A stretch of DNA of 5,372 bases from CAYPCH01 sp964409165 (GTDB lineage Bacteria; Bacillota; Clostridia; Acetivibrionales; Acetivibrionaceae): positions 1 through 5,372 of the forward strand of contig CAYPCH010000157.1 of assembly GCA_964409165.1 (NCBI GenBank), read 5' to 3'. The notes beneath the pieces are model-generated. The model saw nothing but the letters and a program-made list of their open reading frames with translations, had not been told where the DNA came from and searched no databases. Numbering within the stretch: position 1 is the stretch's first letter; every line of letters starts with the position of its first letter. Of this stretch, positions 5,123 to 5,372 are shown in pieces. The position numbers were made by a program, and so were the translations under genes.

Positions 5123-5317
5123 CTATTTTGCTAGATGGTAGAACTTAACTTCTGTTACACCACTTCCAACTCTCCAACTATTACTATCTTGATTATGAAG
5201 GGTTCTTATGATTTAATGTACTCTTTTTCTATCTACAAATAACTTATGTTTTAGCAAATCCGCTAATTCTGTAACTAAATCATTCATAAAATTAGTAATT
5301 ATTATGCTTTTGTCTAA
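5123..5317 (-). pseudogene. Possible decayed reading frame with one in-frame stop
   Basis: On the minus strand one frame runs from 5317 to a TAG at 5125-5123, interrupted by a TAA at 5215-5213. The first part contains MNDLVTELADLLKHKLF (ATG at 5287-5285). After the stop, the same frame continues to WRVGSGVTEVKFYHLAK and TAG. Both halves look protein-like in composition, which suggests a relic of a gene ending here, but I do not recognise the family. No convincing ribosome binding site precedes the ATG, and several stops lie upstream in the same frame. A chance open stretch in AT-rich DNA is a real alternative. Confidence 0.2.
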
Positions 5318-5324
5318 TTACTAA
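5292..5324. repeat. 10-bp inverted repeat with possible weak minus-strand terminator
   Basis: TTAGTAATTA (5292-5301) and TAATTACTAA (5315-5324) are perfect reverse complements around a 13-nt loop. On the minus strand the stem is followed by four T and then the ATG at 5287. This could be a weak AT-rich terminator or an operator-like palindrome. The stem has only two G-C pairs. Confidence 0.5.
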
Positions 5325-5372
5325 CTTTACCTATGCTAGAATTCACATTTTTTACAATTTCGATAAAAATCA

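Larger units (their letters stand above)
5080..5372. other. Gene-poor AT-rich region downstream of mgtE
   Basis: No plus-strand gene and no intact minus-strand gene can be supported in these 293 bases. The stretch holds an interrupted minus-strand reading frame (5123-5317) and a 10-bp inverted repeat (5292-5324), listed separately. I see no rRNA, tRNA or insertion-sequence end that I recognise. Confidence 0.6.

Noticed and set aside
5080..5372. Insertion-sequence end next to mgtE
   Set aside because: No transposase motif, recognised terminal inverted repeat or target-site duplication could be identified.

Overview
The window looks like chromosomal DNA of a low-GC Gram-positive bacterium, most likely a member of Clostridia. 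The evidence is AT-rich intergenic DNA, strong AGGAGG-type ribosome binding sites, sigma-A-like promoters, intrinsic terminators with U-tracts, and a short 215-residue EF-Ts. A Ruminiclostridium/Acetivibrio-type host is a guess from the flavour of the proteins and cannot be proved from the sequence alone.

Layout from left to right: (1) 1-103, the end of a tandem array of 63-bp units that runs off the left edge and abuts the tsf terminator. (2) 149-1741, minus strand: rpsB (ribosomal protein S2) then tsf (elongation factor Ts), the classic translation pair. Here a strong intrinsic terminator lies between the two genes and another follows tsf. The usual next genes, pyrH and frr, are not directly downstream. 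rpsB has a near-consensus extended -10 promoter, A-tracts upstream of it, and a leader of about 95 nt with two Shine-Dalgarno sequences. (3) 1933-3321, minus strand: a 462-residue MATE-family multidrug/cation antiporter. (4) 3322-3721, a 400-bp divergent intergenic region. It holds a 26-codon minus-strand ORF that resembles the N-terminus of a GNAT acetyltransferase, two opposed promoters whose -10 boxes overlap, and a palindrome. (5) 3722-5062, plus strand: mgtE, a complete Mg2+ channel/transporter. Its last codons form one arm of a perfect 19-bp inverted repeat. (6) 5080-5372, gene-poor DNA with a possible decayed minus-strand reading frame and a 10-bp inverted repeat.

The four main genes are ordinary housekeeping or transport genes. 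rpsB and tsf supply translation, MATE exports cationic compounds using an ion gradient, and mgtE gates Mg2+ entry. MATE and mgtE are divergent and may compete for RNA polymerase at the shared promoter. I found no convincing new multi-gene system. The observations most worth checking are the 63-bp repeat array at the left edge, the small ORF in front of the MATE pump, the terminator-split rpsB/tsf pair, and the 19-bp inverted repeat at the end of mgtE.
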